From Patescibacteria group bacterium UBA5532 (GTDB lineage Bacteria; Patescibacteriota; Gracilibacteria; BD1-5; UBA2023), in NCBI GenBank assembly GCA_002426885.1, contig DINU01000015.1, forward strand, positions 1 to 39,626: DNA of 39,626 bases, given 5' to 3'. The first letter of the stretch is position 1. Every line of letters begins with the position of its first letter. The notes below the pieces were generated by a model. It had not been told where the DNA came from and did not search any database. It saw nothing but the letters and a program-made list of their open reading frames with translations. This document shows positions 12,601-22,231 of this stretch, piece after piece. Made by a program: the position numbers and the translations under genes.

Positions 12601-12948
12601 ATTTGCATAGTCAATGTAGGTTCGTTTTCCATCACTATTCTGCATCTTGTAGAGCTCATTTCCATCACGATCGTAGATGATCGTGCTCTCAGATATCCCA
12701 CCTGATTCTATCAGGCTAATCGATGGAAGATCTCGGAGATAGAGAGCATACACGAGAAAACATGCAAGAACTCACCCAGCGAGGATGAGTCAGAAGAAGA
12801 TGGCAATATAATTTTTGAATGTGCGCGTATGTTTTTGTCTTCCATGTGATGGAACCAATCTTCGCTTCTGAGTCGAGAGAGGGCTTTTCTGAAATGGGTT
12901 TCCTCATTGAGACTGAGGATTTCTTTTCGGGGGCGTAATCTGGGACAT
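9679..12948 (-). CDS. Class A penicillin-binding protein (transglycosylase-transpeptidase)
   Basis: 1089-aa bifunctional peptidoglycan synthase. Cytoplasmic basic N-terminus, one membrane anchor at about 46-70, GT51 domain with catalytic Glu129 in TEDKTFFENPG, then SQQLIKNLL and ELYLNTISFG. The transpeptidase domain has SSFK (S514, K517), SRN in DYSRNIPAIK, and KTGT (701-704). The glycine of RQPGSSFK is TGA. The C-terminal extension after about residue 800 has a Ser/Thr/Gly-rich linker and a beta-rich domain. That makes the protein longer than PBP1A of most bacteria. Start ATG 12948 follows a good promoter. It heads the PBP-ftsE-flippase-membrane protein run. Confidence 0.95.
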
Positions 12949-12992
12949 AAAATAGGAGATGGAATTTTATTGCATAACTTTTTACATGCGTG

Positions 12993-13020
12993 ATTATATA
13001 GAATAATGGAAATGATTCAA
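12993..13020 (-). promoter_or_regulatory. Promoter of PBP operon
   Basis: On the minus strand TTGAAT (13020-13015), 16-bp spacer, TATAAT (12998-12993). The leader to ATG 12948 is about 38 nt. The -35 box ends 3 nt from the stop of the upstream LCP gene. Confidence 0.65.
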
Positions 13021-13023
13021 ATT

Positions 13024-14847
13024 CTACTGAATCGGAAGTGTCCCGGGATCGGTATTTTGGACGGACTGGGTCTCTTCTGTATCCTGCTGGGGAGTCTCAT
13101 CAAGTGGAGAAAGAAGCGACTCGCGAGCACTCTGTGTCTCGGCTGAGTCAAGACTCGTGTCTGCTGGTACTGTCGTGGGGGCATCCGTATCAGAAGTCGG
13201 AGGAGTATTCTGTGTCTCTGTACTTGCGGGAGTCGTGCTTTCAGAAGTTACTTCTGTAGAAGTGGAAGATGGTGGTGGAGTCGCAGTTCACGCGGTGGAA
13301 GATGGAGTCGCAGAAGAGCTCGAAGAAGTCGAGGATGATGTGGTCGATGGTGAAGGAGTTGGTGTCACGGTCTGTACTGGCGTCGGAGTGACGCGGGCAA
13401 ACGAGAGGACATCCTGGTAATTTCTTCCGAGCACTATCTCGATGCTCGGTCCTGCACCAGAAAGATAGAGATTTCTCGGTTCTTGTGTGATCTCGACATT
13501 CGGCATGATTTTTTTCAGGGCAAGCATCTCTGGACCCTCTGGATCGATACCCGTCTGTGTCGCACTATCCCAGAAAATATGAACCCGAGTACGCTCAGAG
13601 ACTCCGCTTCCATTCATGATCGTGCCACTCTGTGCAAGTGGAAATCCCATCTTTGCAAGTCCAAGAGCTGTATTATATCCTGCGAAATTGACTTTTGATT
13701 CATTTACGATGTGAATATTTCCAGCGTATTTCGAGATCTCACCATATCGGAAAATAATCTCACTAAAACGACGGATCGTGTCATACTGACTGACGCGTGT
13801 CACTGTCGCTCCATCAGGAAGGAGAACAGAGGCTCATCCGACAAGATCACGAAGTGGAGTGTAGAGATACGATCCTGGCTGACACGTCCGGATATTTCCA
13901 CAGTCTTCACTCAGGTTAAAAGAAAAAATCCGTGATGCATCAATATCCTTTACGTTAAATCCGAGATTTGCCAGATCAGTCAAGCTCAGGTCGGTGTCGA
14001 TATGACTCTGTACTGCGTCGACTGTCTCTCCGATCTTTTGTGGATTCGTCAGATATCCGAGAGAAAAAACCTTATCGCGAATCGCCTGGAGAACAAGTTG
14101 CTGACGCAGAGATCGATCAAAATCACTCGTAGAGTGACGACTTCGGACATACTTCAGTGCAGTCGATCCATTCAGAACCTGTAATCATTTTGCTATGCTG
14201 AAAACCTCATATCAGTAATTCCAGTCTGGATATGCTCGATCAACGAGATCTTCTGGGACATCGACTTCGATCCCTCCGAGAATATCCACGACCTGCGCAA
14301 ATCACTCGAAGTCGATCACAAGATAACGATCGATCGATTCTCCGGTAATTTCTGTCACTTTCTCTTTTAGATTTTCGATTCCCTCAGTAGCATCTTTCCC
14401 TGTCGCATAAATCTGATTAATTTTCCCAGCTCATCCTCCTGGAAGTGCGACAAAAAGATCGCGCGGGATCGAGAGCATCGTGACGGTCTTCCGTTCACCA
14501 TCGATGGATGCGAGGATGATCGTATCAGTCAGAGTTCCTCACTGGTGATATTTTCAGCCGATACCCGCGAGGAGAATATTGACTTGTTCGAGCTTACGAT
14601 CAGCGACAAATTCTGGCTCAGAGCCACTTCATGAGGTATCACGCAGGACGGAAATATCCGTAACACGGTAAAATATCTGCATCCCGAAAACGACGACAAA
14701 ACCAATCGCAAAAAGCATCAGAAGTATCGTTAATACTGACTTTCATCGACGTGATGGTGTATTTTTTTCGAGTGCATCACTGAGATCAATTTTCTGGTTT
14801 TTTTGTGGAGGTGGAGTGGAGATTTTTTTGGTCGTGAAAGAAGCCAT
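13024..14847 (-). CDS. LytR-CpsA-Psr (LCP) family glycopolymer ligase
   Basis: 607-aa membrane-anchored LCP protein. Short cytoplasmic tail rich in Pro/Lys, one membrane span at about 50-70, LCP domain with DTIILASID, MLSIPRDLFV, KINQIYA and YVRSRHSTSDFDR-SLRQQ. These carry the conserved Asp/Arg residues that bind the polyprenyl pyrophosphate. The family transfers glycopolymers from lipid carriers onto peptidoglycan. The last ~130 residues are a low-complexity Thr/Ser/Pro tail, likely a wall-spanning or surface linker. Many glycines are TGA, including several in LCP loops. Start ATG 14847; TAG stop at 13024-13026. Its neighbour is the PBP, consistent with a wall-assembly role. Confidence 0.93.
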
Positions 14848-14873
14848 AAAAGAGGACAAGAATTTATCGCCAG

Positions 14874-14901
14874 AGTATAGAGAAAATGGAAGTGATTGCA
14901 A
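14874..14901 (-). promoter_or_regulatory. Promoter of LCP gene
   Basis: Minus strand TTGCAA (14901-14896), 16-bp spacer, TATACT (14879-14874). The leader is about 20 nt. Confidence 0.65.
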
Positions 14902-15108
14902 ACAAAAGTCTGTTTTTCACGAGTATTTTACATTTTTACATATTTTCTCGTCTATAGAGAGGAGAAGAGACTGAATACAATGTGAAAATCTCTCAAAAAT
15001 GTATAAAAATAAACCCGAAAAAATAATGTATAAACATTCTGAGAAACTTGTAAATATATCAGGATGATCCTCGGGATATTTGTCTAGAGTTTTCTTGTAG
15101 TTTTCCCT

Positions 15109-15136
15109 TTGACTTCAGATAAAAAAAGACTAGATT
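15109..15136 (+). promoter_or_regulatory. Promoter of rsmH-ftsL-pheS
   Basis: TTGACT (15109-15114), 16-bp spacer, TAGATT (15131-15136), 24 nt before ATG 15161. Confidence 0.55.
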
Positions 15137-15160
15137 ACATTCCAATCTCGAATTTTCCTC

Positions 15161-16102
15161 ATGTCTTGAGATACGAAACAATTTTCTCTTCATGAGCCAG
15201 TGCTCTACGATGAAGTCATGTGATGTCTGATGAAGTCTGATACCTGACAGAATCGCATCGTAGACGCGACACTCGGACTCGGATGACATGCGCAAGGGAT
15301 CCTCGAGAGGATGCATACAGATGACATTTTTATAGGGATCGATCGAGACAGTGAAAATCTGACAAAAGCGCGGGCTCTGCTCCCAGAACATTCCTGAATA
15401 CGATCGTATTTTTTTCATGAAAGTTTTCAGAATATCGGGGCGGTACTCGATCAGGTAAATGTGAGTGAAGTGACGGGAATTCTCTATGATCTCGGAGTAA
15501 GTAGTGTTCATTATGATGAGGGAGAGCGCGGATTTTCTTTTCGATCGGATGCGGTACTCGATATGCGGTTTGATCGGAATACTGGAAAAATGGCACGAGA
15601 TCTCCTCTCTGAAAAAGACGAACGAAGCCTTACGAAGATTTTCCGAGAATACTGAGAAGAGCCACGAGCATACGCGATCGCACAGGCGATCATACACGCA
15701 CAAAAAAACGGCATACCAATACACACAACATCTGAACTTCTCGCACTGATCCAGTGATCCAGTCGTGATCCGAAGTCGCCTACTCGTGTATTTCAGGCGC
15801 TTCGCATCGCTGTAAACGAAGAATTCGCTCATATCGAGCACTCTCTACATGAGGCGATCGCACGGATCGCACTCCATGGTCGTATCGCTGTGATTACCTT
15901 CCACTCAGTCGAAGATCGGCTCGTGAAACATATTTTCGCACAGTACGAAAAAGACACGATCGACGAAATCACCGGGCAGACACGTATCCCCGCTCGACTC
16001 CAGAAAGTCAATAAAAAACCCATTATTCCGAGTGAAGAAGAAATCCGACGCAATCCAAGAAGTAGAAGTGCAAAATTACGAATCGTCGAAAGAATTTCTT
16101 AA
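15161..16102 (+). CDS. rsmH: 16S rRNA m4C1402 methyltransferase RsmH (MraW)
   Basis: 313-aa SAM-dependent methyltransferase acting on C1402 of 16S rRNA in the 30S subunit. Seen: HEPVLYDEV near the start, SAM-binding DATLGLGGHAQGIL and IGIDRDS, YDLGVSS, GFSFRSDAVLDMR, VNEEF, AVITFHSVEDRLVK, and the end NPRSRSAKLRIVER. All are family hallmarks in the right order. The start ATG 15161 gives MSGDTKQFSLHEPVL, the expected distance to the first motif. Five or more glycines are TGA. It is 66 nt upstream of an ftsL-like gene, the standard mraW-ftsL order of dcw clusters, but mraZ is absent. A 260-codon open frame on the opposite strand is a shadow. Confidence 0.96.
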
Positions 16103-16168
16103 AAATGTACAAATATAAAACCATATCTGTAAATAATCTGCAATAATTTACCTTTTTCTCTTCTCGCC

Positions 16169-16531
16169 ATGAATGCAAATGTCCTCGTAATGAAGAAATG
16201 ACCAGGCTTCCTCTCAGAGCGAAAAGCACAAAGAGAACACTTCCGTCTTTCTATTACGCAGACCTACGTCCTCGCTATACTTCTCATATTCGGACTCGGA
16301 ATCTCATATGTATGGCGTCTGAATGTAAATGCAACAAAATGATATAACATTCGAAGTCTTGAGCTCGTGCGTCGAGAGCTGAATTTCTCAGAGAATCTGC
16401 TCGATATCAAGATCGCAGAGGCGAAGTCACTCACGACACTTCAGGAGAGTCCATATGTTCAGTCCATGGTCGATGCGGAAAAGTGACAATTTCTCGTGAT
16501 GAAAGAGAATCTCTTTACCTTCAATCAATAA
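16169..16531 (+). CDS. FtsL-like small bitopic division protein
   Basis: 120-aa protein. Basic cytoplasmic part with SERKAQREHFR, one membrane span at about 38-57 (TYVLAILLIFGLGISYVW), then an extracytoplasmic helical, coiled-coil-prone part (LELVRRELNFSENLLDIKIAEAK). Size, topology and position directly after rsmH match FtsL, which joins FtsB and FtsQ in the divisome. The sequence itself is poorly conserved across FtsL, so the name rests mainly on topology and synteny. Three Gly are TGA. The stop is 5 nt before the pheS start. Confidence 0.65.
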
Positions 16532-16536
16532 AACAC

Positions 16537-17556
16537 ATGTTCGAAGATATACAAAAACTCGAATGAGAAGTTCTCAGTATCCTTGTTACAGTAGAAACAG
16601 AATGAGCACTTGTGACGTATAAAAATGAAATCTTCTGAAAAAATGGAACGATGACACTGCTTCTGAAGGGAATAAAAGATCTCTCTCCAGAGGAGCGTGG
16701 GACGATCGGAAAATATCTGAATGAAGTCCGCAATACGCTCGAGACCGCTTTCGAAAACCGAAAAGAGCAGATCCAGAAGGCAAATATCCGTGAAGCTCTC
16801 GAAAAAGAATGGGAAGATGTGACGATCCCGCTCGCTGATACGGAGGCACACCTGCATCCTATCACGCGCGTGCGTACTGATGTCGAGAATACTTTTCGAC
16901 GAATGGGATTCGATATATATGAGTCTCCGGAAGTGACGACAGAATATATGAATTTTGATGCGGTCAATGTCCCTCGGACGCACCCGGCTCGTGATATGCA
17001 GGATACATTCTGGCTCGAATGAGATGGAAATGTCCTCGCGACGCAGACTAGCTGTATGCAGAATTATATCCTCAAGAATTCGAAGCCACCGATCCGGGCG
17101 ATCGTCCCAGGACGTGTCTTCCGAAATGAAGATCTCGATGCGACACATGAAAATACCTTCTATCAAGTCGAGGGGGTCGTCATCGATAGGCATATCTGAC
17201 TTGCAGAGCTGAAGCATACGACACGTACGATGCTTCAGGATATTTTCGGGAAAGAGGTAAATATTCGCTTTCGTCCGGGATATTTCCCTTTTGTGGAGCC
17301 TGGGATCGAGGTCGATTTCTCGTGTACTTTCTGTGGCTGAGACGGGTGTCGTATCTGTAAATATACAGGCTGGATCGAGTTCATGGGTGCATGACTTATC
17401 CACCCGAATGTCCTCCGAGAAGGCGGACTCGACCCAGAAGAATACAGCGGTTTTGCATTCTGATTTGGACTGAATCGCCTCGTGATGATGCGCTATGGGA
17501 TACCCGACGGCCGATACTTTCAGAATCCAGATATTCGCTTTATCGAGCAGTTCTAG
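16537..17556 (+). CDS. pheS: Phenylalanyl-tRNA synthetase alpha subunit
   Basis: 339-aa class II aminoacyl-tRNA synthetase catalytic subunit. Helical N-terminal arm (1-95), then the catalytic core: motif 1 region HPITRV, THPARDMQDTFWL, motif 2 GRVFRNEDLDATHENTFYQVEG, the Cys-rich insert CTFCGGDGCRICKYTGW typical of many bacterial PheS, and motif 3 GFAFGFGLNRLVMMRYGI. About nine of its ~27 glycines are TGA, including one in motif 3. pheT is not next to it; a terminator follows directly. Start ATG 16537 is 5 nt after the ftsL-like stop. Confidence 0.97.
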
Positions 17557-17562
17557 AAGCAG

Positions 17563-17592
17563 AAGACCCAGGCTGAAGTCTGGGTCTTTATG
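17563..17592. terminator. Intrinsic terminator after pheS
   Basis: AAGACCCAG and CTGGGTCTT arms with an 8-nt loop, followed by a short T-rich run. It could also end the leftward frame that stops at 17614. Confidence 0.75.
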
Positions 17593-17613
17593 ACAGTTAT
17601 ATATATCTATAAA

Positions 17614-18720
17614 TTAGTCTCTTATACTGAAGTCTTTATTGATTTCATTGAGTCGAGCATGAAGTCACATCAGATGAGTTCTGAATCGCTGTATCTGGGC
17701 AGTCTGAGAAGCGAGAATATTGCTTCATTCTGTATCCCCTCATTGCGAATTACTCACCTGATTCATGGTCTCGAGAATGAAATCTAAATAAGTGTATATT
17801 TGTGTCAGATGGTTATTATAACCCTGATGAAACTCTCTTCACATTTCACTCTGGAGCTCCCACTCTGAGCCTCAAGCTTGTGGTACTCATGATGTTCTAT
17901 ATAATACTTCAGCTAACACATCACAAAATGCAGTGATATCTATCCCTTCAAGATGAGATACATTAAGTGAGCCGAGAGACATCGCAATACGAGCTAGTGA
18001 CTGTGTCGGAAAAGTTACTCATGGTGACCCTTACTCCATCTCTCAGGTAGTAGAATCTAATGATGTTGTTCAGTGGGAATCAGTGACAAATCACTCGGCA
18101 ATACATGCTAATACTCCTTCAAGAACATCCATATCGGATTCTATTGTACGGACCAACCCTACTATGTCTTGATTACTCTTTGGATTCCCCTCCCTCATTT
18201 TCTCAATACTAACAAGTATAGGATCAAGATACCTATTCAAGTCAGAAACATGTGTCCACAGGGGGAAATCTATGTCTCAGTGAGTTTCTGTCTGTCATGC
18301 CTGCTCTACTCCTGTGGATTCATTTCGTTGTATATTCAGAACTTGATGCTGCATCAGTGAGAAAGCCTGTATCCCAAGTATTTTAACTCATAGAGTCCAT
18401 AGCATCGCTTGCTCCTCACGGACCACCGATGCATCCTCGGGCTCTTGTACCCATTCTGCTCGGAGAGAACGTATTTTTTCTATAAGATTGCGTGCACTCC
18501 CTCTGAGATTATCACTGAGTGTTACTGCTTCATATGTAGGTTCGCGTCAGTGCTTATCTTGAAATACTCAAGTCACGAAATCCCGTGCCCGTTGTACTAC
18601 CTGGGAAGCATTTGATCATCATTCTTGAGCCCCTGATACTCATCACTCCCGTGACTCTCCTCACTCGATGTCCCATCGGACAGAAATACGTCAGAGACGC
18701 GCTGGTAAAAACGTATACAT
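17614..18720 (-). pseudogene. Accessory reading frame with internal TAA (frames C/D of an interrupted gene)
   Basis: Function not recognised. From about 18600 the frame reads coherently as a helical protein: VVQRARDFVTGVFQDK, EAVTLSDNLRGSARNLIEKI, LDPILVSIEKMREGN. It reaches TAA 18031-18033 just after TTGEME. The same frame then continues without another stop (GSPGVTFPTQSLARIAMSLG...) to TAA 17614-17616. A nonsense change in a once longer gene is the simplest reading. Upstream, 18720-18600, the more natural coding frame is a different one (FYQRVSDVFLSDGTSS...) that ends at TAG 18597-18599. TGA is used as Gly throughout, so the gene evolved in a recoded genome. Confidence 0.5.
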
Positions 18721-19174
18721 AGAAAAAAAGTAAAAAATAAAGGTGTAGCATATGTGTTTCTCGGGATTTACTGAGACGTGTGATGTGGTCATTCAGCTCT
18801 TGCTTCATCTGTTCGTATACATATTCGGATCAGCTTCCAACTGTGTTTTTTTCTATTTTTTGTACGAGGCAGATCAGACTGTAGTATCGCTCGATTATCT
18901 GGAAAAGTGCATCTTCTTCTTGTGAGAGGTGCGAGAACTGCGCGAGAAATACGAAGTGTGTAAAGTGTCATCTTAGTCATTCTACGTATGTCTGAATCTC
19001 CTCAAGCGTACCTGGTACACCTTGGATTTTCCCCCTGAGTCTCGTGGTGATGTCCGCTTCTGCTCGTAGGATGCGTGCGACTCGTTCTCATATCTGTAAC
19101 ATTTCCCGGTGTATTCTCTCGAGTTTTTGGACATGAATGAGTGAATGTGCACTTGCATATTCTCATGTCAGCAT
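18554..19174 (-). pseudogene. Accessory reading frame B (helical, interrupted)
   Basis: Open frame of 206 codons. Residues 1 to about 145 look genuine: HSLIHVQKLERIHREMLQIG, EEIQTYVEGLRGHFTHF, EEDALFQIIERYYSLICLVQ, QMKQELNDHITRLSKS, all amphipathic helix. After HLYFLLFF the sequence loses coding character. At that point (18722-18737) lie two in-phase T-rich heptamers, T-TTT-TTA and T-TTT-TTC, and a -1 shift enters a frame that again looks coding. The ATG at 19174 is 15 nt after the stop of frame A, but the frame also continues upstream to another T-TTT-TTC run in frame A. So this is either a separate gene or the middle of one frameshifted gene. No homologue recognised. Confidence 0.5.
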
Positions 19175-19188
19175 AGTATGTGGGAGGA

Positions 19189-19821
19189 TTATTTTCAGAA
19201 AAAACCTGAAGCGGGACGTCCTTTCTTTTGTTCTTCCAGCGCGGAATCATATCTGTTACAGGCGAGTGTCAGTTCTTGTAATAACTCCCCTCGATTCTTG
19301 TCGAAATTTTCAAGTGCCCTCTCTCTTAGTCTTCATGCATCTTTCGTATTCTGCATTCGCATCAGCCGATATATTTTTTCAATAACCTCAAGAAATAAAG
19401 CCTGAAGGTGGTGATTCTGATCCCTTAAACTTTGTAGGCTTCGTATCTGTAGAGAAAGCTTGTCCAGAAAGACATCACTGGAAATATTCTTATAAATCCA
19501 CTCCAATACTTTCTTTAAATCTGTCTGAAACTCATTATTTGTATTCTCGAATGTGACAACTCACACATCCCCGAGGACACTATATCAAAGTGTTTGTGTA
19601 GTAAGAAGATCCCGAACTCTTTCCTGCATTTCGCCAGGTACCAAAAAGAGTTTATTAGTTTCTCGATCTTCCACCTGCTCGCAGGAGGGAATGTCCTCAG
19701 GGCTCCAGTATACTCGATGCTTCAGATGGTTTTGGATATGGAACATATGGAGAACGTAAGAGAAATAGAGTTTTATTTTTGCACCATTTTCGGATTGTAT
19801 ACATGGGATAATATTTGTCAA
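19189..19821 (-). CDS. Unknown helical protein (frame A of accessory region)
   Basis: 210 aa if started at TTG 19821, 185 aa from ATG 19746; an in-frame TAG lies just upstream of the TTG. I favour the longer form because IIPCIQSENGAKIKLYFSY looks coding. The C-terminal two thirds is predicted helical (LKKVLEWIYKNISSDVFL, SLQIRSLQSLRDQNHHLQAL, RLRERALENFDKNRGELLQE). Three internal TGA-Gly. It stops at TAA 19189-19191, two codons after an in-phase T-TTT-TTC heptamer at 19198-19204. A -1 shift there enters frame B. Codon use (TTA, AAG, AAT) differs from the core genes. It diverges from the cyclic-nucleotide-binding gene. Confidence 0.5.
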
Positions 19822-19877
19822 TTGATTATTTATAATTATATATTTTTCCTAATGATGAGATTCTTGTGTTTTTATCC

Positions 19878-19905
19878 TTGTATTCTCATGGGATTCTGCT
19901 ATACT
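19878..19905 (+). promoter_or_regulatory. Promoter of cNMP-binding / bcp / sod unit
   Basis: TTGTAT (19878-19883), 16-bp spacer, TATACT (19900-19905). The leader to ATG 19929 is about 17 nt. Confidence 0.65.
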
Positions 19906-19928
19906 GAAGGTCGATATAACTCTATTCT

Positions 19929-20354
19929 ATGACTCAGAATATCCGAGACCTCTATATATTCGAGTGACTTACTGAGAAGGAGATCGACTATTTTCTTCTT
20001 ATGACTGAGACACGTGAGTATAAGGCGAACGCCGTCATCATGAAAGAGGGCGATGCCTCCGATGGAAATGCGTACTTTATCGAGTCGGGATCAGTGATCG
20101 TAGAGCGAAAGGGGAAATGGATCGCTGAACTTGAAGTATGAGGTTTTTTCGGAGAATTCGCACTGATTACACACGAGACTCGCACGGCGACTGTCCATAC
20201 ACACGAGCCGACAGTCTTACGTATTTTTCGACATGATGAATTTAAGATACTCCTCGATCGGAGTAAATCATGACCGAGTATCCGAGACGAGATTATGCGA
20301 CGCATCCGTGAGAATACAGAAGCAGACTGGGGGAAAAATTTTAAGAAAATATAG
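19929..20354 (+). CDS. Stand-alone cyclic-nucleotide-binding domain protein
   Basis: 141-aa protein made almost only of one cNMP-binding beta-roll: IMKEGDASDGNAYFIESGSV, GGFFGEFALITHETRTATV (the phosphate-binding cassette with GE...L...RTATV), then the C-helix. The Gly before GFFGEFAL is TGA. There is no helix-turn-helix, kinase or channel domain, so it is probably a sensor that acts by protein contact. R-T-A-T-V fits cassettes able to bind cAMP or cGMP, but the ligand cannot be told from sequence. It is 2 nt upstream of a peroxiredoxin, followed by superoxide dismutase, so it may tune or accompany the oxidative-stress unit. Confidence 0.88.
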
Positions 20355-20356
20355 CT

Positions 20357-20782
20357 ATGGATGCCGAACTCGTACACTCGCTCACGCGCACTCCGTACAC
20401 ACTTCTCTATTTTTATCCGAAGGATGACACGCCGGGATGTACGCGAGAAGCTCAGGATTTTACACGACTTCGGTCAGAATTCTCGGATCTCTGAGTCCAG
20501 ATCCTCGGTGTCTCACGCGATTCCGAAGCATCACATGCGCATTTTCATGAGAAAGCCCAGCTCGAGATCGATCTCATAAGCGATCCGACTGGAGCGATTC
20601 ACGATGTATTTCATGTGATCGGCGAGAAGAAAAATTATGGAAAAACCTTCATCGGGACGATTCGGTCGACGTTTCTCCTCGATCAGACGTGAGCCATCCT
20701 GAAAGAATGGAGAAATGTCCGAGCGACTGGACATGCCGAGAGAGTCCTCGAAGACGTGAAAAAATACATACAAACCATATAA
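20357..20782 (+). CDS. bcp: Peroxiredoxin, Bcp/PrxQ type, short N-terminus
   Basis: 141-aa thiol peroxidase. Active-site motif YFYPKDDTPGCTREAQDF holds the peroxidatic Cys. The resolving Cys that many PrxQ proteins carry five residues later is Gln here, so it likely works as a 1-Cys enzyme or uses another partner. Later motifs ILGVSRDS, SDPTGAIHDVF, STFLLDQTGAILKEW fit the family; the Gly in DQTGA and one after FSDL are TGA. The N-terminus is about 20 residues shorter than E. coli Bcp and lacks the first beta-hairpin. An in-frame TAA just upstream of ATG 20357 rules out a longer start. Confidence 0.92.
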
Positions 20783-20811
20783 ATATATTTTTATTTTCTA
20801 AAAATCTTCCC

Positions 20812-21393
20812 ATGATTACAAAACCAGAACTTCCCTACGCGCTCGATGCGCTTGCGCCCCACATCTCACGAGAGACACTCGAATTTCACTCAGGAAAACA
20901 CCATCAGACTTACGTCGACACACTGAATACGCTGATTCCTGGGACAGAATTCGAGCACGCTTCACTCGAGGATATCGTGAAAAAAGCTCCGAAATGACCG
21001 ATTTTTAATAATGCCGCTCAAGTCTGGAATCATACATTTTATTTTGATTCGCTGACGGGAAATGCAGGTGGAAAACCAAGTGGCGCACTCCTCGAAGCGA
21101 TAGAGACGAAGTGGGCATCGCTCGAGAATTTTCAGAAAGAATTCAGCGAAAAAGCGATAAAGACCTTCTGATCTGGATGGGCATGGCTCGTCAAGGCTTC
21201 CGATGGGACACTCGATATCGTATCGACCTCGAACGCGGAGACACCAGCGACAGGAGATGCGACTCCGCTTCTGACCTGCGACGTCTGGGAACATGCCTAC
21301 TACATCGACTATCGGAACGCTCGCGCGAAGTACGTCGAGAACTTCTGGAATATCGTCGACTGGAAAAAAGTCGAGGCACGATTCTCCGCATAA
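20812..21393 (+). CDS. sodB: Superoxide dismutase, Fe type likely
   Basis: 193-aa Fe/Mn-family SOD. Metal ligands are visible in order: His in LEFHSGKHHQTYV, His in NNAAQVWNHTFYF, Asp and His in CDVWEHAYYIDYRNARAKYV. AAQVWNHTFYF resembles iron enzymes more than manganese ones, but metal use cannot be fixed from sequence alone. FGSGWAWLV has its first Gly as TGA; GPIFNNA also begins with a TGA-Gly. It probably detoxifies superoxide in the cytoplasm. It lies 29 nt after bcp and ends just before a terminator. Confidence 0.96.
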
Positions 21394-21403
21394 AAGCATA
21401 CAT

Positions 21404-21434
21404 AAAAAGGGAATCCTTCGGGGTTCTTTTTTTT
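21404..21434 (+). terminator. Intrinsic terminator after sod
   Basis: GAATCC-TTCG-GGGTTC stem (one G-U pair), extended by A/T pairs, then T8. Confidence 0.8.
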
Positions 21435-21455
21435 GTGAAAAAAATATCGCTCTTT

Positions 21456-21484
21456 TTGCTTTCTGCGGAAATATGCAGTATGAT
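21456..21484 (+). promoter_or_regulatory. Promoter of TspO-like gene
   Basis: TTGCTT (21456-21461), 17-bp spacer, TATGAT (21479-21484). It overlaps an upstream in-frame ATG, which argues for the start at 21506. Confidence 0.6.
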
Positions 21485-21505
21485 AATGAAGTCCTTATTT
21501 TTATT

Positions 21506-22219
21506 ATGCGATATATCTTTTCTCTGGTGACACTCGTCACGCTTCTCTTCTCTTTTTGGGTCAGCGCGCCTTTTTTTGACTTTCCACTGAACGGAATGAG
21601 TCAGAAAGATATCTCTGACATGTACCACTCGGCGGTCACGCCTGCCTCATTTACATTCTCGATCTGGAGTGTGATATACCTCTCGTGGTGTGTCCTCGCG
21701 ATCATGATGATCGTCATCCCGAAGCGACAATGGCTCCGACAAAAAGCCGCTATCCCGCTCACGATCGCGATCGCTCTCTCAGGACTCTGGCTTATTCCAT
21801 GGGCGTATAACTGGATCGGTGTATCCATGATCATCATGCTTCTTATCCTCGGACTTCTGATGTATACATTTTTCCTATCGCGAAGAAGTAGTCCTCTCGG
21901 TCGGACCACAGTCGAGCTCTTCCTCGGATGGATTCATATCGCGACGATCGCGCAGTTCTCTGTCTGGCTCATGGCGATCGGTGTCCTCGATGGTACGGAA
22001 GAATATTTTGCGATCGGAATCCTTGCGTTTGCACTGATCGTGACGATTTTTTATCAGGTGCGATATCGTACCTATAGTATTTCACTTGTCTATCTCTGGG
22101 CACTCGTGGGCGTCTGGGTCGAGCAAGTTGCTTTTCCGAATGAGCGAAGTGCGATCCTCCTCTATGCTGGAGTCACCATCATCACGATGATTATCACACT
22201 TCTGAAGCGAAGAAAATAA
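21506..22219 (+). CDS. TspO/MBR-like tryptophan-rich membrane protein
   Basis: 237-aa integral membrane protein with about seven hydrophobic segments. Motifs TPASFTFSIWSVIYLSW, SGLWLIPWAYNWIGVSMIIM and LFLGWIHIATIAQFSVW match the conserved regions of the tryptophan-rich sensory protein family, which binds tetrapyrroles and relates to oxidative stress in bacteria. It is longer than the classical 160-aa, five-helix TspO, with extra C-terminal helices. Unusually for this window it contains no TGA-Gly codon at all. It stands alone between its own promoter and a strong terminator. Confidence 0.8.
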   Translation: MRYIFSLVTLVTLLFSFWVSAPFFDFPLNGMSQKDISDMYHSAVTPASFTFSIWSVIYLSWCVLAIMMIVIPKRQWLRQKAAIPLTIAIALSGLWLIPWAYNWIGVSMIIMLLILGLLMYTFFLSRRSSPLGRTTVELFLGWIHIATIAQFSVWLMAIGVLDGTEEYFAIGILAFALIVTIFYQVRYRTYSISLVYLWALVGVWVEQVAFPNERSAILLYAGVTIITMIITLLKRRK

Positions 22220-22231
22220 GACGAAGGAAAG

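Larger units (their letters stand above)
14848..15160. other. Divergent intergenic region, LCP / rsmH
   Basis: 313 nt, AT-rich, without a gene. It holds the leftward LCP promoter near 14874-14901 and the rightward rsmH promoter near 15109-15136. The middle part (about 14905-15100) shows no clear structure. Confidence 0.6.

Noticed and set aside
15059..15841. 260-codon minus-strand open frame
   Set aside because: It lies antisense to rsmH and has no family-like motifs; the plus strand carries a complete RsmH.
16525..17403. 292-codon minus-strand open frame
   Set aside because: Antisense shadow of pheS, produced by its strong codon bias.
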